In this document: in pieces, positions 45,229 to 53,991 of the stretch | How the letters are laid out: each line of letters begins with the position of its first letter | Position numbering within the stretch: the first letter of the stretch is position 1 | From: CAZSSM01 sp964609385 | GTDB lineage: Bacteria > Planctomycetota > Planctomycetia > Isosphaerales > Isosphaeraceae | Reading direction: 5' to 3' | Assembly (NCBI GenBank): GCA_964609385.1 | Contig: CAZSSM010000005.1 | Span: 1 to 64,000, forward strand | DNA: 64,000 nt | Notes under the pieces: model-generated | What the model was told of the DNA's origin: nothing | What the model saw: only the letters and a program-made list of their open reading frames with translations | Database searches by the model: none | Position numbers and translations under genes: made by a program

Positions 45229-46176
45229 TTATTCGCGCTGAGGCAGCGAGCGTCCTGTCCACGCCAACGCGCCGAGACTCCGATCAGGTCGGACGATGAA
45301 GATCGATCGATACGCGGTCCCTCGCGATGCCCATGCGACGGGGCACGGGCACCACTCGGCTCCTTCCCCCCAAAGCGCCTGGAGGCCGGCCCGCCAACGG
45401 GAGGCCAACGCCAGGGCGAGCCGGATCGGGCCGACCACGATGAAAACGGTCGTCGCGATCAGGATCGTCGCGGCGATCATCGCGAAGGTGGCGATCAGCA
45501 ACACCAGCTTGATGATCAAGGCCACGAGGATCGCCCAGGTCGGCACATCGGGACTCGAGCGTGTTGGCTCGGCCCCATCGAGCCCTGAGGTCGCAGCCTC
45601 CGCCGGATCCGAAGACTCGACCTCGGTCACGACCGATCCGGTCGCCTCGACCGCGACGGGTTGCTCAATCTCGGGTCGATGTGCCGTGGCGACCCGTTGC
45701 GGCTCGGCATCGGGTCCGTAGACCCATACCGGTCGCGTACGGAGGACGATCTCGATGGGCGCTTCGGCGACGACCAACCGGGTCAGCGGAACAGGCTCGC
45801 TCGAGGGACGGGTCGCGGGATTACCGGAAGACCGCGATTCGGAAACATCCGAAGCCCTCGAGGCCGGCCCGTTGGATCTCCCAAGGTGCCCCGACGATCC
45901 GGTTGGCCTCGACGTGTTCGTCCCCTGCTCGCGGAGCCCGAGGCGGTACCCCGAGGCCCGGGCCGCGTTGCAAGCCCGTCGAAAGGCGACATAGAGGATC
46001 GCGTGAGGGTCCTCGGCCCGACCCGCCTGGTGGGCCACCTCGCCGCGCGCCATCCATCGTTTGATGGTCGGCTCATCGACACCGACGGCCATACAGGCTC
46101 GGGGGACGCCCCAGCCTTCACGGATGCCTTGGCAGATCGCCGCGATGACCTCGCGACTCGGAACCGCACCATCCAT
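45229..46176 (-). CDS. HTH protein with C-terminal transmembrane region
   Basis: Protein of 315 residues. The N-terminus (about 5-75) looks like a helix-turn-helix of the homeodomain/terminase-small-subunit kind: EVIAAICQGIREGWGVPRAC, VGVDEPTIKRWMARGEVAH, YVAFRRACNAARA. A low-complexity Ser/Pro/Glu-rich linker spans about 80-215. A strongly hydrophobic stretch (about 218-255, ILVALIIKLVLLIATFAMIAATILIATTVFIVV) gives one or two membrane helices, and the tail is basic. DNA binding joined to a membrane segment is unusual; it could be a membrane-tethered regulator or a phage-derived domain reused. The start ATG 46176 opens directly before the HTH. Confidence 0.6.
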   Translation of the reverse strand: MDGAVPSREVIAAICQGIREGWGVPRACMAVGVDEPTIKRWMARGEVAHQAGRAEDPHAILYVAFRRACNAARASGYRLGLREQGTNTSRPTGSSGHLGRSNGPASRASDVSESRSSGNPATRPSSEPVPLTRLVVAEAPIEIVLRTRPVWVYGPDAEPQRVATAHRPEIEQPVAVEATGSVVTEVESSDPAEAATSGLDGAEPTRSSPDVPTWAILVALIIKLVLLIATFAMIAATILIATTVFIVVGPIRLALALASRWRAGLQALWGEGAEWCPCPVAWASRGTAYRSIFIVRPDRSLGALAWTGRSLPQRE

Positions 46177-46716
46177 CCCGAACCATCCCCCCGATGCGCC
46201 CAATCCCAACGACGAGCCGCCCGCGCATCGGCGCGAAAAGCGGTGCTCCCCAAGTAGGATCAGGTGATCGGGTCGAGGCGTTCACGGGAATTTCTCCGGA
46301 ACCTCGACGACCTGGTGAGTTCAGTCGTTTCATCGGAACGATCGGGACAATCGGATCTTGCTACCCGGCAGTTCGTGCACGATAATCGTCGTGATCTCAT
46401 CGAAGCGAAGAGCGAGAGAACCTGGATATCATCCTCGGTGATTTATTGTAATTAGATTAGTGCAATTTATTTGTAGAAAATTCAAGTAAACATCTGCGCT
46501 GAAACAAACTCACGGGAGGAAATGCTAGGCTTCCGGATCGGTTCGAGGATAGCCCTAACGGATTTATGATATCAGGATTATTAAGGGGATCCTGGTTCCA
46601 GGAATCTATTTGAATCGGCTTCGGGATCTTGAACAAACGTTTCAATCGGCGATCCAATCTTGGTGATTGAGGCACGTCGGGTTTTCGACATCAACCAGAT
46701 CTCGGGAGAGAGCATT
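46177..46716. other. AT-rich gap flanking the NmrA-like gene
   Basis: About 540 bases. The stretch around 46440-46520 and 46555-46620 is clearly AT-rich, unlike the surroundings. I see no gene, inverted repeat or IS end in it. It holds the NmrA-like gene leader; GGGAGAGA lies 8 bases before the GTG start. Confidence 0.4.
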
Positions 46717-47649
46717 GTGAATCAGTCAGCAGACAGGCAAGTCCTCCTGATCGGAGCCACCGGGATGCTCGGAGGCGCGATTCTCGAAGCACTCCTGAAT
46801 CGTGAAACGCTTCATGTGCGGGCGTTGCTTCGACCGGGGAAGCCGGGGGTCGCTGAATCGCTCAAGGCCCGAGGAGTGGAGGTTGCTGAGGGTGACGTGA
46901 TGGACCCGAAGTCGTTGCCGTCCGCGATGGAGGGCATCGATGTGGCTGTCGTTGCCCTCCACAACGACCCGAACCTCTTCGTACCAGGGCACAAGAACCT
47001 CATCGATGCTGCGGAAGCAGCCGGCGTGGAACGCTTGATACCATCGGACTTCTCTGTAGACCTCTTCAAGATAGACGAGGAGGAGAACTTCAATCTGGCG
47101 ATGCGCAAGCAGGTGGTCCCCTGCTTCGAGGGCAGACGAGTCCGGCCCATTCACGTCCTCATCGGTGCGTTTATGGACACGATGCTCGACAAGCGGTTCC
47201 CGCTCGTGGACTGGGAGAGGAGGACGTTGCCGTTCTTCGGGGACGGGAAGCAACCGTGCGATTTCACAAGTGTGGAGTATGCGGGACGCTATGTCGCAGC
47301 GGTCTGTGCCGATCGGCAAGCTCCCGAGGTCGTCCGATTCGCCGGGGATATGCTGACCATGCCGGAGCTGGCAGGCGCGATGACCCGAGCTTTCGATCAG
47401 GCCATTACCCCCGAGCCCCAGGGCACTGTGGATCAACTGGCTGCACTTATCGAGACCAAGAAGGAGACAGCAGAGAATCCGCTGGAGTGGATCGCGCTTC
47501 AATATCATCACAACATGGTGAGCGGCCGGGCGAAGCTCGACCCACTCGATAATCAGCGATATCCCGAGGTGAGCCCCCTCCCGTTCGAAGCGTTCGCGAG
47601 GAAGACCGGAGAGGGGAACGCTCACGGCATCGGCAATACATCGATGTAA
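46717..47649 (+). CDS. NmrA/isoflavone-reductase-like NAD(P)-binding protein
   Basis: Protein of 310 residues of the atypical short-chain dehydrogenase (NmrA/PCBER-like) group. The nucleotide loop is VLLIGATGMLGGAILEALL near the N-terminus, followed by LRPGKPG and the VEVAEGDVMDPKSL block. Two outcomes are possible for the family: an NAD(P)H-dependent reductase or a redox-sensing regulator without catalysis; no catalytic Tyr-Lys pair is obvious. The start is GTG 46717 preceded by GGGAGAGA. Codon use differs from neighbours, with frequent ATA, AGA, AGG and GTA, and it follows an AT-rich gap, suggesting recent acquisition. No operon partner is adjacent. Confidence 0.8.
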   Translation: MNQSADRQVLLIGATGMLGGAILEALLNRETLHVRALLRPGKPGVAESLKARGVEVAEGDVMDPKSLPSAMEGIDVAVVALHNDPNLFVPGHKNLIDAAEAAGVERLIPSDFSVDLFKIDEEENFNLAMRKQVVPCFEGRRVRPIHVLIGAFMDTMLDKRFPLVDWERRTLPFFGDGKQPCDFTSVEYAGRYVAAVCADRQAPEVVRFAGDMLTMPELAGAMTRAFDQAITPEPQGTVDQLAALIETKKETAENPLEWIALQYHHNMVSGRAKLDPLDNQRYPEVSPLPFEAFARKTGEGNAHGIGNTSM

Positions 47650-47736
47650 GTCTAATGGTTGCCAACAGGGTCATCGGATCTCAGCGCTCGGGAGTCCGTG
47701 CGGGACAATCCCCTCGACTCGGGAGGTGACCGCGAT

Positions 47737-48597
47737 TCAGGGTCGGAGGTGACGGTCGAGGAACTCAAGGCTCATGCGGATGGTCCGATCCAGTTCCGGG
47801 TCGGGCCAGCCATGGCCGGCGCCGATGAGCAATTCGACACGCCCATCGACCTCCAATTCGGTCATCGCATTGGCCAGGAGCGTCGCCTGGGTCGGCGGGA
47901 CCAGCGGGTCCTTGGTCCCCTGGAAGGTCAGGATCGGCGGGTCGTCAGGGCTCAGCATCGTGATCGGTGAGGCCTGCCGGACCAATTCTGCCTTCTCATC
48001 CAACGGACCGCCGACGAGGGCGTCGCGGAGCGGGATCGAGACCAACGGAATGTCCGCTGCGGCCAAGTCGGTGGGACCGAAGTAGTTGATCACCGCTTGA
48101 ACGCGAGAACTGGGCACTTCGGTCGGATCGCCATCACCGTCGAGACCTTCCAGACCGTCGTCGGGATCGCTCACGCCCAGCATCAAGGCCAAGTGACCGC
48201 CTGCGGAGAACCCGAGGGCAGCGATCCGATCGGGGTCGATCCAGTACGTTTCGGCATGGGTCCTCAGCCAACGGACCGCCGCCTTCACATCGTGGATCTG
48301 GCTGGGGTAGAGATGATCGGGCACCAGCCGGTATTGCGGTGAGACGGCCACATAGCCCTCCCCGGCGAACCGCTCGATTGCCGATCGCATGTTGCCCTTG
48401 TTACCCGCACGCCAGGCGCCGCCATGGATCGCCAAGACGACCGGGAACGGCCCTTCTCCTTGATTCGGCACGGCGATATCGAGCCGCAACGCCACACCTT
48501 CCACCTCGCGGTAAACCACATCCTCGTGGATCATCACCGGATCCTGGAAGAAATAGGCGAGGCTTGCGCTGATCAATAGCACGACCATGGAAGACAC
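47737..48597 (-). CDS. Alpha/beta hydrolase, BD-FAE/esterase-like
   Basis: Predicted exported or membrane-linked hydrolase of 286 residues. A hydrophobic start (MSSMVVLLISASLAYFF) may be a signal sequence. The fold is of the hormone-sensitive-lipase/BD-FAE type: oxyanion motif HGGAWRAG, nucleophile elbow GFSAGGHLALM, acid region FQGTKDPLVPP and His in GAGHGWPDPEL. All catalytic positions are present. Substrates are likely carboxylic esters, such as acetylated sugars, but this is not shown. Starts at 48597 or 48588 are possible. It is divergent from truB. Confidence 0.87.
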   Translation of the reverse strand: MSSMVVLLISASLAYFFQDPVMIHEDVVYREVEGVALRLDIAVPNQGEGPFPVVLAIHGGAWRAGNKGNMRSAIERFAGEGYVAVSPQYRLVPDHLYPSQIHDVKAAVRWLRTHAETYWIDPDRIAALGFSAGGHLALMLGVSDPDDGLEGLDGDGDPTEVPSSRVQAVINYFGPTDLAAADIPLVSIPLRDALVGGPLDEKAELVRQASPITMLSPDDPPILTFQGTKDPLVPPTQATLLANAMTELEVDGRVELLIGAGHGWPDPELDRTIRMSLEFLDRHLRP

Positions 48598-48846
48598 TCC
48601 TCACAATGCTCTCGATGAAGGTCACGACCGAGCGTCCGACAACCGTTTCGGCCGATTCTGCGCGGACCATCAGCTTAGCCGGTTCCCCTGACGAGCGAAC
48701 CCCAACGGCGGCTATGCTTGTCATTTGGAACAAATCGAGTTGTCGAGGCCGTCCAGGAGGATCCGGGACGTCTCGGGAGCGTTGTGGTCGAGGACAGATC
48801 ACACATGTCCGCTGGGTCGTCGAGTGAAAAGGTCGGGCCGTTTCGA

Positions 48847-49731
48847 ATGAAGAAGATCGCGGGCCTGCTCAATCTAGAGAAACCGACGGGGATCACCTCG
48901 AGGGACGTCGTCAATCAGGTCAACCGAGTCGTCGGTCGCCATCTGAAGGTCGGCCACGCCGGCACGCTCGACCCGCTCGCCTCGGGCGTCCTGGTGGTCT
49001 GCCTGGGCTCGTGCACGCGCCTGATCGAGTATGTCCAGCGCATGGCCAAAACATACCGGACGGTCATCCGGCTCGACGCGACCAGCGACACGCTTGATGC
49101 GGACGGGACGGTGACCCCCCTGCCCCAAGCCGAGCCGTCGTCTCTTGATGCGGTTGAGGCCGCCGTCGCATCACAGGTCGGTCTGATCGAGCAGGTTCCG
49201 CCGGCCTTCTCCGCGTTGAAGGTCGAGGGCCGACGCGCCTACGACCTGGCCCGCGCTGGTCAGACGGTCGAGCTGAAGCCGAGGACGGTCCGCGTCGACG
49301 CGATCCGAATGATCCGCTACGCCTGGCCCCACCTGGAGTTGGAGATCGACTGCGGCGCGGGGACCTATATCCGCTCGATCGCGCGCGACGTCGGCGACGC
49401 CTTGGGGCTGGGCGGGGTCGTCGAGGTCCTGGTCCGGACCCGGATCGGACGGTTCACCTTGGATCAAGCGATCACTCCCGAGACCTTGAACTCGGAGAAC
49501 CTCGAAGGCCACCTCCGACCCAGCCTCGATGCGGTCGCCGACCTGCCGCGTTGCTCGCTCGACGCCGACGAGGTCCAGGCCATCGGCCAGGGCAAACCGG
49601 TCCACCGACCGCCGATCGTCGACGCGACCAGTGAGGTCGCCCTGATCGATCCCGACGGTCAGTTGGTCGCCCTGGCCCACGCCTCGCCGAGGACCCGACG
49701 GATCCAACCCAAGCGGGTCCTGCTCACCTGA
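48847..49731 (+). CDS. truB: tRNA pseudouridine(55) synthase
   Basis: TruB converts U55 of the tRNA T-loop to pseudouridine. From ATG 48847 it has 294 residues, the normal length. Motifs: GLLNLEKPTGITSRDVV, the catalytic-Asp motif GHAGTLDPLASGVL, KTYRTVIRLDATSDTLDADG, PPAFSALKVEGRRAYDLARAG, and the CGAGTYIRSIARDVG block. The start at MKKIAGLLNL fits family members; ATG 48805 would add 14 residues, and the frame is open to 48718. In many bacteria truB sits beside rbfA/infB/rpsO, none of which is here. Confidence 0.95.
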   Translation: MKKIAGLLNLEKPTGITSRDVVNQVNRVVGRHLKVGHAGTLDPLASGVLVVCLGSCTRLIEYVQRMAKTYRTVIRLDATSDTLDADGTVTPLPQAEPSSLDAVEAAVASQVGLIEQVPPAFSALKVEGRRAYDLARAGQTVELKPRTVRVDAIRMIRYAWPHLELEIDCGAGTYIRSIARDVGDALGLGGVVEVLVRTRIGRFTLDQAITPETLNSENLEGHLRPSLDAVADLPRCSLDADEVQAIGQGKPVHRPPIVDATSEVALIDPDGQLVALAHASPRTRRIQPKRVLLT

Positions 49732-50614
49732 TCGAGGCCGTATCCAATTCGAACCATGGGTCGAGACGTATCGGTTCGGCTCGGCGATTCGTGCTCTCGA
49801 ATGACTGAACGGATCTCCCGAGGACGCCTGAAGCGGGGCGACGGGGGTCTCGATCGTTGTGTCGCCCAGAATCCGATCGTCGGTCGACGCCGTGAAAATT
49901 CATCGGTCGCTCGGTTCCGTCGAGCGACAGACTCTCCCCACAGGACCGTCCGACTCAGAATCTTGCGTCCGAAAGACTTCGACATCGTTCACTTGGCGCC
50001 GTGATTGTCCCGCATAGGTTTACTTCGCAGCCGCTCGTGTCATCGGCTCCGACCGCGACCCGAATTGTGAGACACGGATCACAACACGACAGCGCCCGTT
50101 TCGTAGGGTTCTTACAGAGGTCCGCGTCCCTCGGTTTTCCCAAAAGGGAGATTTGTAGGGCGCTTGTCCCCAAGAAAAAGACCGCAGGGACGCGGCACCC
50201 ACCTTCGTCCACGCCGCAGCAGGGACGCGAACACTTTTCGTGCTCGTCGGGGCGAGGTGGGTTACTTTTCTCAATTTGGCGCGATGTCCCATCACTTCTC
50301 GATCCTCGGTCGATGATAGTGAGCAAAAGGGTCGTCAGCCGATCTGTGGACTTCGCCGTCATCCTGGGCGAATGGGATCCTTCCGAGGGAGACGTGAGCT
50401 GAGTCCGCGTCCGCTTGGGATCAAACGACCCTCATCCCGGATGAATGGTGACGGGCGCGGATCGGGACACCCGATCGAAAGAGGATGCCGACAACTCTAA
50501 CTTTCGCCCGCAAACCCCGGATTGGAGCAACCGCTCTTGAGAGCCGCCTGGCACTCAATCGATGCCGTGTCCATTTCTGAGAGGCGGGTGCAAGGTCGGA
50601 CCACACTCAAAAAC
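49732..50614. other. Gene-free region after truB
   Basis: Part of a 1.2 kb gap between truB and the RyR-domain gene. Two overlapping frames of about 130 codons on opposite strands (50001-50402 plus, 49955-50362 minus) have no domain, signal or ribosome site. An inverted repeat at 50122-50195 is listed separately. Confidence 0.4.
50122..50195. repeat. Long-range inverted repeat, possible structured RNA
   Basis: CCGCGTCCCT (50122-50131) and AGGGACGCGG (50186-50195) are perfect 10-base inverted arms enclosing 54 bases, inside which TCCC-AAAA-GGGA forms a smaller hairpin. AGGGACGCG occurs again at 50221. The arrangement could be an RNA structure or a protein-binding site. The strand of any transcript is not known. 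Confidence 0.35.
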
Positions 50615-50643
50615 GTGAAAATATTTATTATTCAAACTATAAT
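50615..50643 (+). promoter_or_regulatory. Candidate promoter, distal, for the RyR-domain gene
   Basis: GTGAAA, a 17-base spacer and TATAAT at 50638-50643 in AT-rich DNA. The -10 box is a perfect sigma-70 consensus; the -35 matches at four of six. It would give a leader of about 270 bases. Confidence 0.45.
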
Positions 50644-50733
50644 GAACAAAACCACCTTTCTCAGTCCGTGGGAACCTCAAAAGCGCAGAGACGCTCAGGA
50701 TTTCTATTTTATCCAGATAGACCAGCACCTTTC

Positions 50734-50762
50734 TTGATTGCCCGATACGAACGCTATATGAT
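50734..50762 (+). promoter_or_regulatory. Candidate promoter, proximal, for the RyR-domain gene
   Basis: TTGATT, a 17-base spacer and TATGAT at 50757-50762, about 157 bases before the ATG. Both boxes are close to sigma-70 consensus with ideal spacing. Confidence 0.5.
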
Positions 50763-50918
50763 GGACAAAACGATCCAGGTTTTCGAAGCGGTCGGGTCTT
50801 GGCCTCGTTGTGGTCGGAAGTCCTTGATTCCTATCGCTGGTTCCGATCGCAAGAGAACGGGTCCAATCGCAGATCCTTCATCTAAAGACCTATCATCACG
50901 CCAATTCCCTGACACGGC

Positions 50919-52973
50919 ATGAGTCCAACGATGAAATCCCAACGCACGATCCTCCAGCGTCTCGACTGTCGCATCGGCAGGTTCTTCCGCGAGCATGGTG
51001 TTAATTGGCTCGTGTTTCTCGTGGTCTATGGCGTTTTGGTGCTCGGCTACGGGTGGGTTGGCTACACGCTCTTCAACGATGCGGGGGAGCAGTCGGCATC
51101 GCCTTTGGACAACCTCTACCAGACTCTCCAATTGTTCGTCCTGGAGTCGCCCGAGACGGCCAAGAACGTGCCGATTTGGCTCGACTTGGCACGATACCTC
51201 GCGGCGTTCTTCTCGTTCGCGACCATCCTCAGTTTGCTGAGCGTCGCCTTCTCGGACACGTACCACATGTTGAGGCTCCGCGTGTTGGGAAACCGGCACG
51301 TCGTGCTCTGTGGGCTTGGGGAGCGCGGTGTGAAGTTCGTGGAGCGACTCCGTCTTGACGAGCGATTCGTCGTCGTCATTGAACCCGATGGAAATCACGC
51401 CGACCTGCCGCTCTGCCGGTCGTTGGGTGCGGAGGTGCTAATCGGGTCGCCCAACGAGCGGTTCCTGCTCCGACGCGCGCGGGTCCAGTTCGCCGAGGCC
51501 TTGCTGGCCCTTTTCGGCGAGGAGGATCGTCGGAACGTCGAGATCGCTGTCCGTGCCTTCGAGATCAAGCGGGACCACCATCAGTCCCTTGGGCAGGACG
51601 ACGGAAAGCCACGCCCCAGGTTCCGCGTCGGTCATCGGCGCGTTGACGCTCCTGTGGCCGGCAAGAGCGGTCCGAAAGACCGAGACCACCTCGCTTGCGT
51701 CCTCCAGATCGCCGATACCGACCTCGTCAACGTTGTGAGAAAGCACGATATTTACAAAAACGTGAGCGATCGCTTCGACCTCGAGATCTTCAATATGTAC
51801 GACGCCTGTGCACGCTCGATGCTCCGTGAGGCGTTCGTCCAGCATGAGGGCAAGCGTCCCACCCACATGATGGTCGTGGGTCTGGGCCAGTATGGGCGGC
51901 TAGGGGAGACTCTCATCCTCCGTGCTGCCAAGGACCGGCATGTGCTCGAGAGCAACGCGATCGGCAAACTCCGCATCGATGTGGTTGATGAGGATGCCGA
52001 GCGGACCATTGAGGAACTCCGCGCGAAGTACCCCGAACTCGACGAACTGGTCGACCTCCGCTCGCTCCCGTACCGTCACGATGACCCGCATTTTCTTCGA
52101 AGAACCTATCATCCCAACGTCTCGGGCCCGGCCGATGCCTTAGACGGCAGTTGCCCGCAAGCGGCGTTTGTGTGTGTCCCGGACGAAGCCGAGGCCCTGG
52201 CCACCGCCGACCACCTTTGCAAAACGTTGCCTAACTGGGTCCCAGTGATCGTCCGGACCCTCGAGCGCGACGCCGGTCTCGGATCGCTGATCGATCGACA
52301 GTTTCAGGATGAGGATCGGGGCGAAGAGGACAACGACGTCATTCCCATCGGGCTCAAGGATCTCGTCTTCCAGCTTGCCGACGACCTTCAGCCCGAACTC
52401 GACATCCTGGCGCGGGCGGTCCACCACGTCTACATCGAGAACGAGCGCAGGAAAGGTCCGCGCCCCGAGAACGAAAAGCCAGCCCTCCGGTTCTGGGACA
52501 GGCTTCCCGAAACCTACCGAGACTCCAGTCGTGCCCAGGCCGAGGATCTCTTCCGAAAGCTGAAACAGATCCATTGCCACGTTGTTTGCGTCCCCGATCG
52601 GTTCCCAACGGTCCTCAGACTCGACGACCGTGAGGTCGAGACGCTCGCCCGCGACGAGCACCTCCGCTGGCTCCGCGAGCGGTTCGACGCCGGATGGCGA
52701 TTCGGGACGACGCGCGACAACGATAAGCTGCTACACCCCAACATCCTTCCTTGGGACGAGGCCCAGTACCAGGAAATTCGCGGCTTCTATCCCGGTGTTC
52801 CTCAAGAACACCTCGATGAGTCCGACAAAGGAATCGACCGCGAACAGGTGAAACGACTCCCAGAGATCCTCGCCCTAGCCGACTACGAAGTCCGCCGCGG
52901 CACGCCTCCCAATGCCTCGAGCAAGATCAACGGTGCACTTCGGCCCGAGAACGCAACCCATACAACGATCTGA
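50919..52973 (+). CDS. Two-helix channel-like membrane protein with two Rossmann domains and C-terminal RyR domain
   Basis: Protein of 684 residues. Two membrane helices (about 29-51 and 90-111) flank a pore-helix-like stretch, PLDNLYQTLQLFVLES (62-77), which resembles the K-channel pore but lacks the TVGYG filter. Next come two TrkA-N/RCK-like Rossmann modules, with loops GLGERG (132-137, HVVLCGLGERGVKFVERL) and GLGQYG (321-326, HMMVVGLGQYGRLGE). The C-terminal region (about 497-660) is a RyR domain: RAVHHVYIENERRKG, LPETYRDSSRAQAEDLFRKL, LARDEHLRWLRERFDAGWRF, and LPEILALADYEV. RCK domains bind nucleotides to gate ion channels; RyR domains occur in ryanodine receptors and in many uncharacterised bacterial proteins. 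A ligand-gated ion conductance is inferred. It stands alone, with AT-rich upstream DNA. No clear Shine-Dalgarno; ATG 50931 is an alternative. Confidence 0.85.
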   Translation: MSPTMKSQRTILQRLDCRIGRFFREHGVNWLVFLVVYGVLVLGYGWVGYTLFNDAGEQSASPLDNLYQTLQLFVLESPETAKNVPIWLDLARYLAAFFSFATILSLLSVAFSDTYHMLRLRVLGNRHVVLCGLGERGVKFVERLRLDERFVVVIEPDGNHADLPLCRSLGAEVLIGSPNERFLLRRARVQFAEALLALFGEEDRRNVEIAVRAFEIKRDHHQSLGQDDGKPRPRFRVGHRRVDAPVAGKSGPKDRDHLACVLQIADTDLVNVVRKHDIYKNVSDRFDLEIFNMYDACARSMLREAFVQHEGKRPTHMMVVGLGQYGRLGETLILRAAKDRHVLESNAIGKLRIDVVDEDAERTIEELRAKYPELDELVDLRSLPYRHDDPHFLRRTYHPNVSGPADALDGSCPQAAFVCVPDEAEALATADHLCKTLPNWVPVIVRTLERDAGLGSLIDRQFQDEDRGEEDNDVIPIGLKDLVFQLADDLQPELDILARAVHHVYIENERRKGPRPENEKPALRFWDRLPETYRDSSRAQAEDLFRKLKQIHCHVVCVPDRFPTVLRLDDREVETLARDEHLRWLRERFDAGWRFGTTRDNDKLLHPNILPWDEAQYQEIRGFYPGVPQEHLDESDKGIDREQVKRLPEILALADYEVRRGTPPNASSKINGALRPENATHTTI

Positions 52974-53048
52974 CAACCACGAAGCTCGGCACCAGGTTCC
53001 TCGCCGAGCAAGTTGGGACCGAAGCGTCTCCGCGATGAAGTTCGGGTT

Positions 53049-53068
53049 AAAATGACGCGCGTCATTTT
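53049..53068. promoter_or_regulatory. Perfect 20-bp palindrome, TetR operator O1
   Basis: AAAATGACGCGCGTCATTTT is a perfect palindrome about 100 bases ahead of the tetR-type gene, and 7 bases upstream of its -35 box. Its core recurs at 53085-53098 (one mismatch) and at 53992-54005 ahead of the pump adaptor. Confidence 0.7.
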
Positions 53069-53074
53069 CGCTTC

Positions 53075-53103
53075 TTGACGACGAATGGCGCGCGTCATAT
53101 GAT
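53075..53103 (+). promoter_or_regulatory. Promoter of the tetR-type gene with operator O2 in the spacer
   Basis: TTGACG, a 17-base spacer and TATGAT. The operator copy ATGGCGCGCGTCAT (53085-53098) fills the spacer and overlaps the -10 box; its centre is 33 bases (about three helical turns) from O1, so two repressor dimers could bind the same face of DNA. Confidence 0.68.
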
Positions 53104-53170
53104 CTCAAAGCTTGGAGGTCGTGCCGCTGGTTGAACGACCTCAGGGTTGGACTGGTTGCGTGTGAGGTCG

Positions 53171-53812
53171 ATGCGTTACCCACCGGGTCAGAAAGCGCGG
53201 ACGCGGGAGGCGATCGTCGAGGCGGCGGGGCAGATGTTCCGCGAGCGCGGCTATCGTGCCAGCAACATTCGGGGGGTCATGCAGCAGGCCGGCCTGACCG
53301 TCGGCGGGTTCTACAACCACTTCGAGTCGAAAGAGGACCTGCTCGCGGCAACCTTACCGCACATCGTTCACGTCTCTCAGGAGATGCATCGTCAAGGGAT
53401 CGATCAGCTCCCCCCACGCGAATGGTTGCGGGTAGTCATCGATCGCTACCTGAGCCACGAGCATCTAGAACTGCTCCGTCAAGGGCTCGGTTGTCCGATG
53501 CCGGCGATCACTTCAGAGATCGCTCGGGAGAGTCGAGAGACCCGCGCCGTCTTCGAAAACGAATTTCGGGCGTCCAGCAAGGTGTATGCCGACAAACTCC
53601 GCGAATGTGATCCCGGTCTGAGCGAAGAGGAAGCGCTGGATCGGGTCATCGCCACCTTCGGCCTGCTCAAAGGTGGGGCGACGTTGGCCAGCGCGGTGGC
53701 CGACCACGACTTCTGCGATCGGATCCTCAAGGCCTGCCGCGAGATGGCCTATCAGCAGATTCCGCCCGAGATGCCGATCGACGACTCCGAAGGCGAATCC
53801 GGCTGTCGCTGA
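53171..53812 (+). CDS. TetR/AcrR-family repressor of the adjacent efflux pump
   Basis: TetR-family regulator of 213 residues. The HTH is canonical: TREAIVEAAGQMFRERGYRA, NIRGVMQQAGLTVGGFYNHF, ESKEDLLAATL. The ligand domain (LGCPMPAITSEIARESRETR...) resembles the TetR_C group seen beside efflux pumps. The start ATG 53171 has GAGGT immediately before it; TTG 53147 is the longer alternative. Its own promoter carries two ATGAC-type palindromes and a third lies before the adaptor, so it very likely represses both itself and the pump until a ligand is bound. Confidence 0.88.
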   Translation: MRYPPGQKARTREAIVEAAGQMFRERGYRASNIRGVMQQAGLTVGGFYNHFESKEDLLAATLPHIVHVSQEMHRQGIDQLPPREWLRVVIDRYLSHEHLELLRQGLGCPMPAITSEIARESRETRAVFENEFRASSKVYADKLRECDPGLSEEEALDRVIATFGLLKGGATLASAVADHDFCDRILKACREMAYQQIPPEMPIDDSEGESGCR

Positions 53813-53991
53813 TAACCGGCCATCCGAGGTCGTCTCTCGACCCGGTGAGCTTGCACCACATCCCAAGTGCTCAACGTCCTGTTTCGAGCAATCGACGATC
53901 CGTCCTGTCCGTTCTTGTTGTCCTTTCCCCAATCACTCTCCGCCCGATCGGTCGCCCTCGAGGCCCCGGTCGTTTTTTCATGGCCCATAAA

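Noticed and set aside
44815..45588. 257-codon plus-strand frame
   Set aside because: Low-complexity Arg/Pro/Ser sequence overlapping the HTH-membrane gene; judged a shadow frame.
50001..50402. Pair of opposite frames of about 130 codons in the truB-RyR gap
   Set aside because: Neither has a signal, domain, good start or coding-like composition.
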